From assembly GCA_964609495.1 (NCBI GenBank), contig CAZSTA010000214.1:1-6112 (forward strand): a DNA stretch of 6,112 nt. The letters run 5' to 3'. This document shows positions 6,106 to 6,112 of this stretch, one piece after another. The position numbers and the translations under genes are program-made. This DNA is from CAZSTA01 sp964609495 [NCBI: uncultured bacterium] (GTDB lineage: Bacteria; CAZSTA01). The notes under the pieces were generated by a model, which was not told the origin of the DNA, did not search any database, and was given only the letters and a program-made list of their open reading frames with translations. Every line of letters starts with the position of its first letter. The stretch's first letter is position 1.

Positions 6106-6112
6106 AAGTTTA

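Overview
The window holds four genes, all on the + strand, separated by short spacers rich in inverted repeats. They are a seven-repeat beta-propeller lipoprotein (114-1022), a large exported DUF3160 protein (1153-3303), a small RlpA-type double-psi beta-barrel protein (3521-3940), and a P-type cation-transporting ATPase of the Ca2+-ATPase type (3961-6105). The ATPase is read only as far as the start of its fifth membrane helix. No tRNA, rRNA, CRISPR array or transposase gene is visible, and no stretch of 300 bases lacks a gene.

Organism: RlpA, a clear lipobox on the first protein and Shine-Dalgarno-like sites before all four genes point to a bacterium, probably one with an outer membrane. 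Base composition looks moderate by eye, and AGG/AGA and ATA codons are common. C-rich/G-rich palindromes of the CCCTCTCCC...GGGAGAGGG type sit between the genes. I cannot name the phylum from the sequence alone. A poorly characterised environmental lineage would fit.

Layout: 1-113 is a leader with one GC-rich palindrome and a good ribosome binding site. The propeller gene ends at a TAA stop that is also the first three bases of a 51-nt hairpin (copy A, 1020-1070). A second, imperfect hairpin and a T-run precede the DUF3160 gene. The 217-nt spacer after DUF3160 holds a second copy of the 51-nt hairpin (copy B, 3326-3378), set inside a stretch of C/G-rich palindromes. The RlpA-like gene starts at GTG and is followed after 20 nt by the ATPase gene, so these two are probably co-transcribed.

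Function: the first three products carry export signals and would act at or outside the cell envelope. The fourth is an inner-membrane pump. I see no pathway linking them. The best leads are: (1) two hairpins with a largely conserved 23-nt loop whose 14-bp arms differ only by compensated changes, each bounded by TA; (2) an in-frame TAG in the ATPase at the conserved entry to M5, with family-like codons resuming after it; (3) Asn in place of the conserved Asp in the RlpA-like active-site motif.
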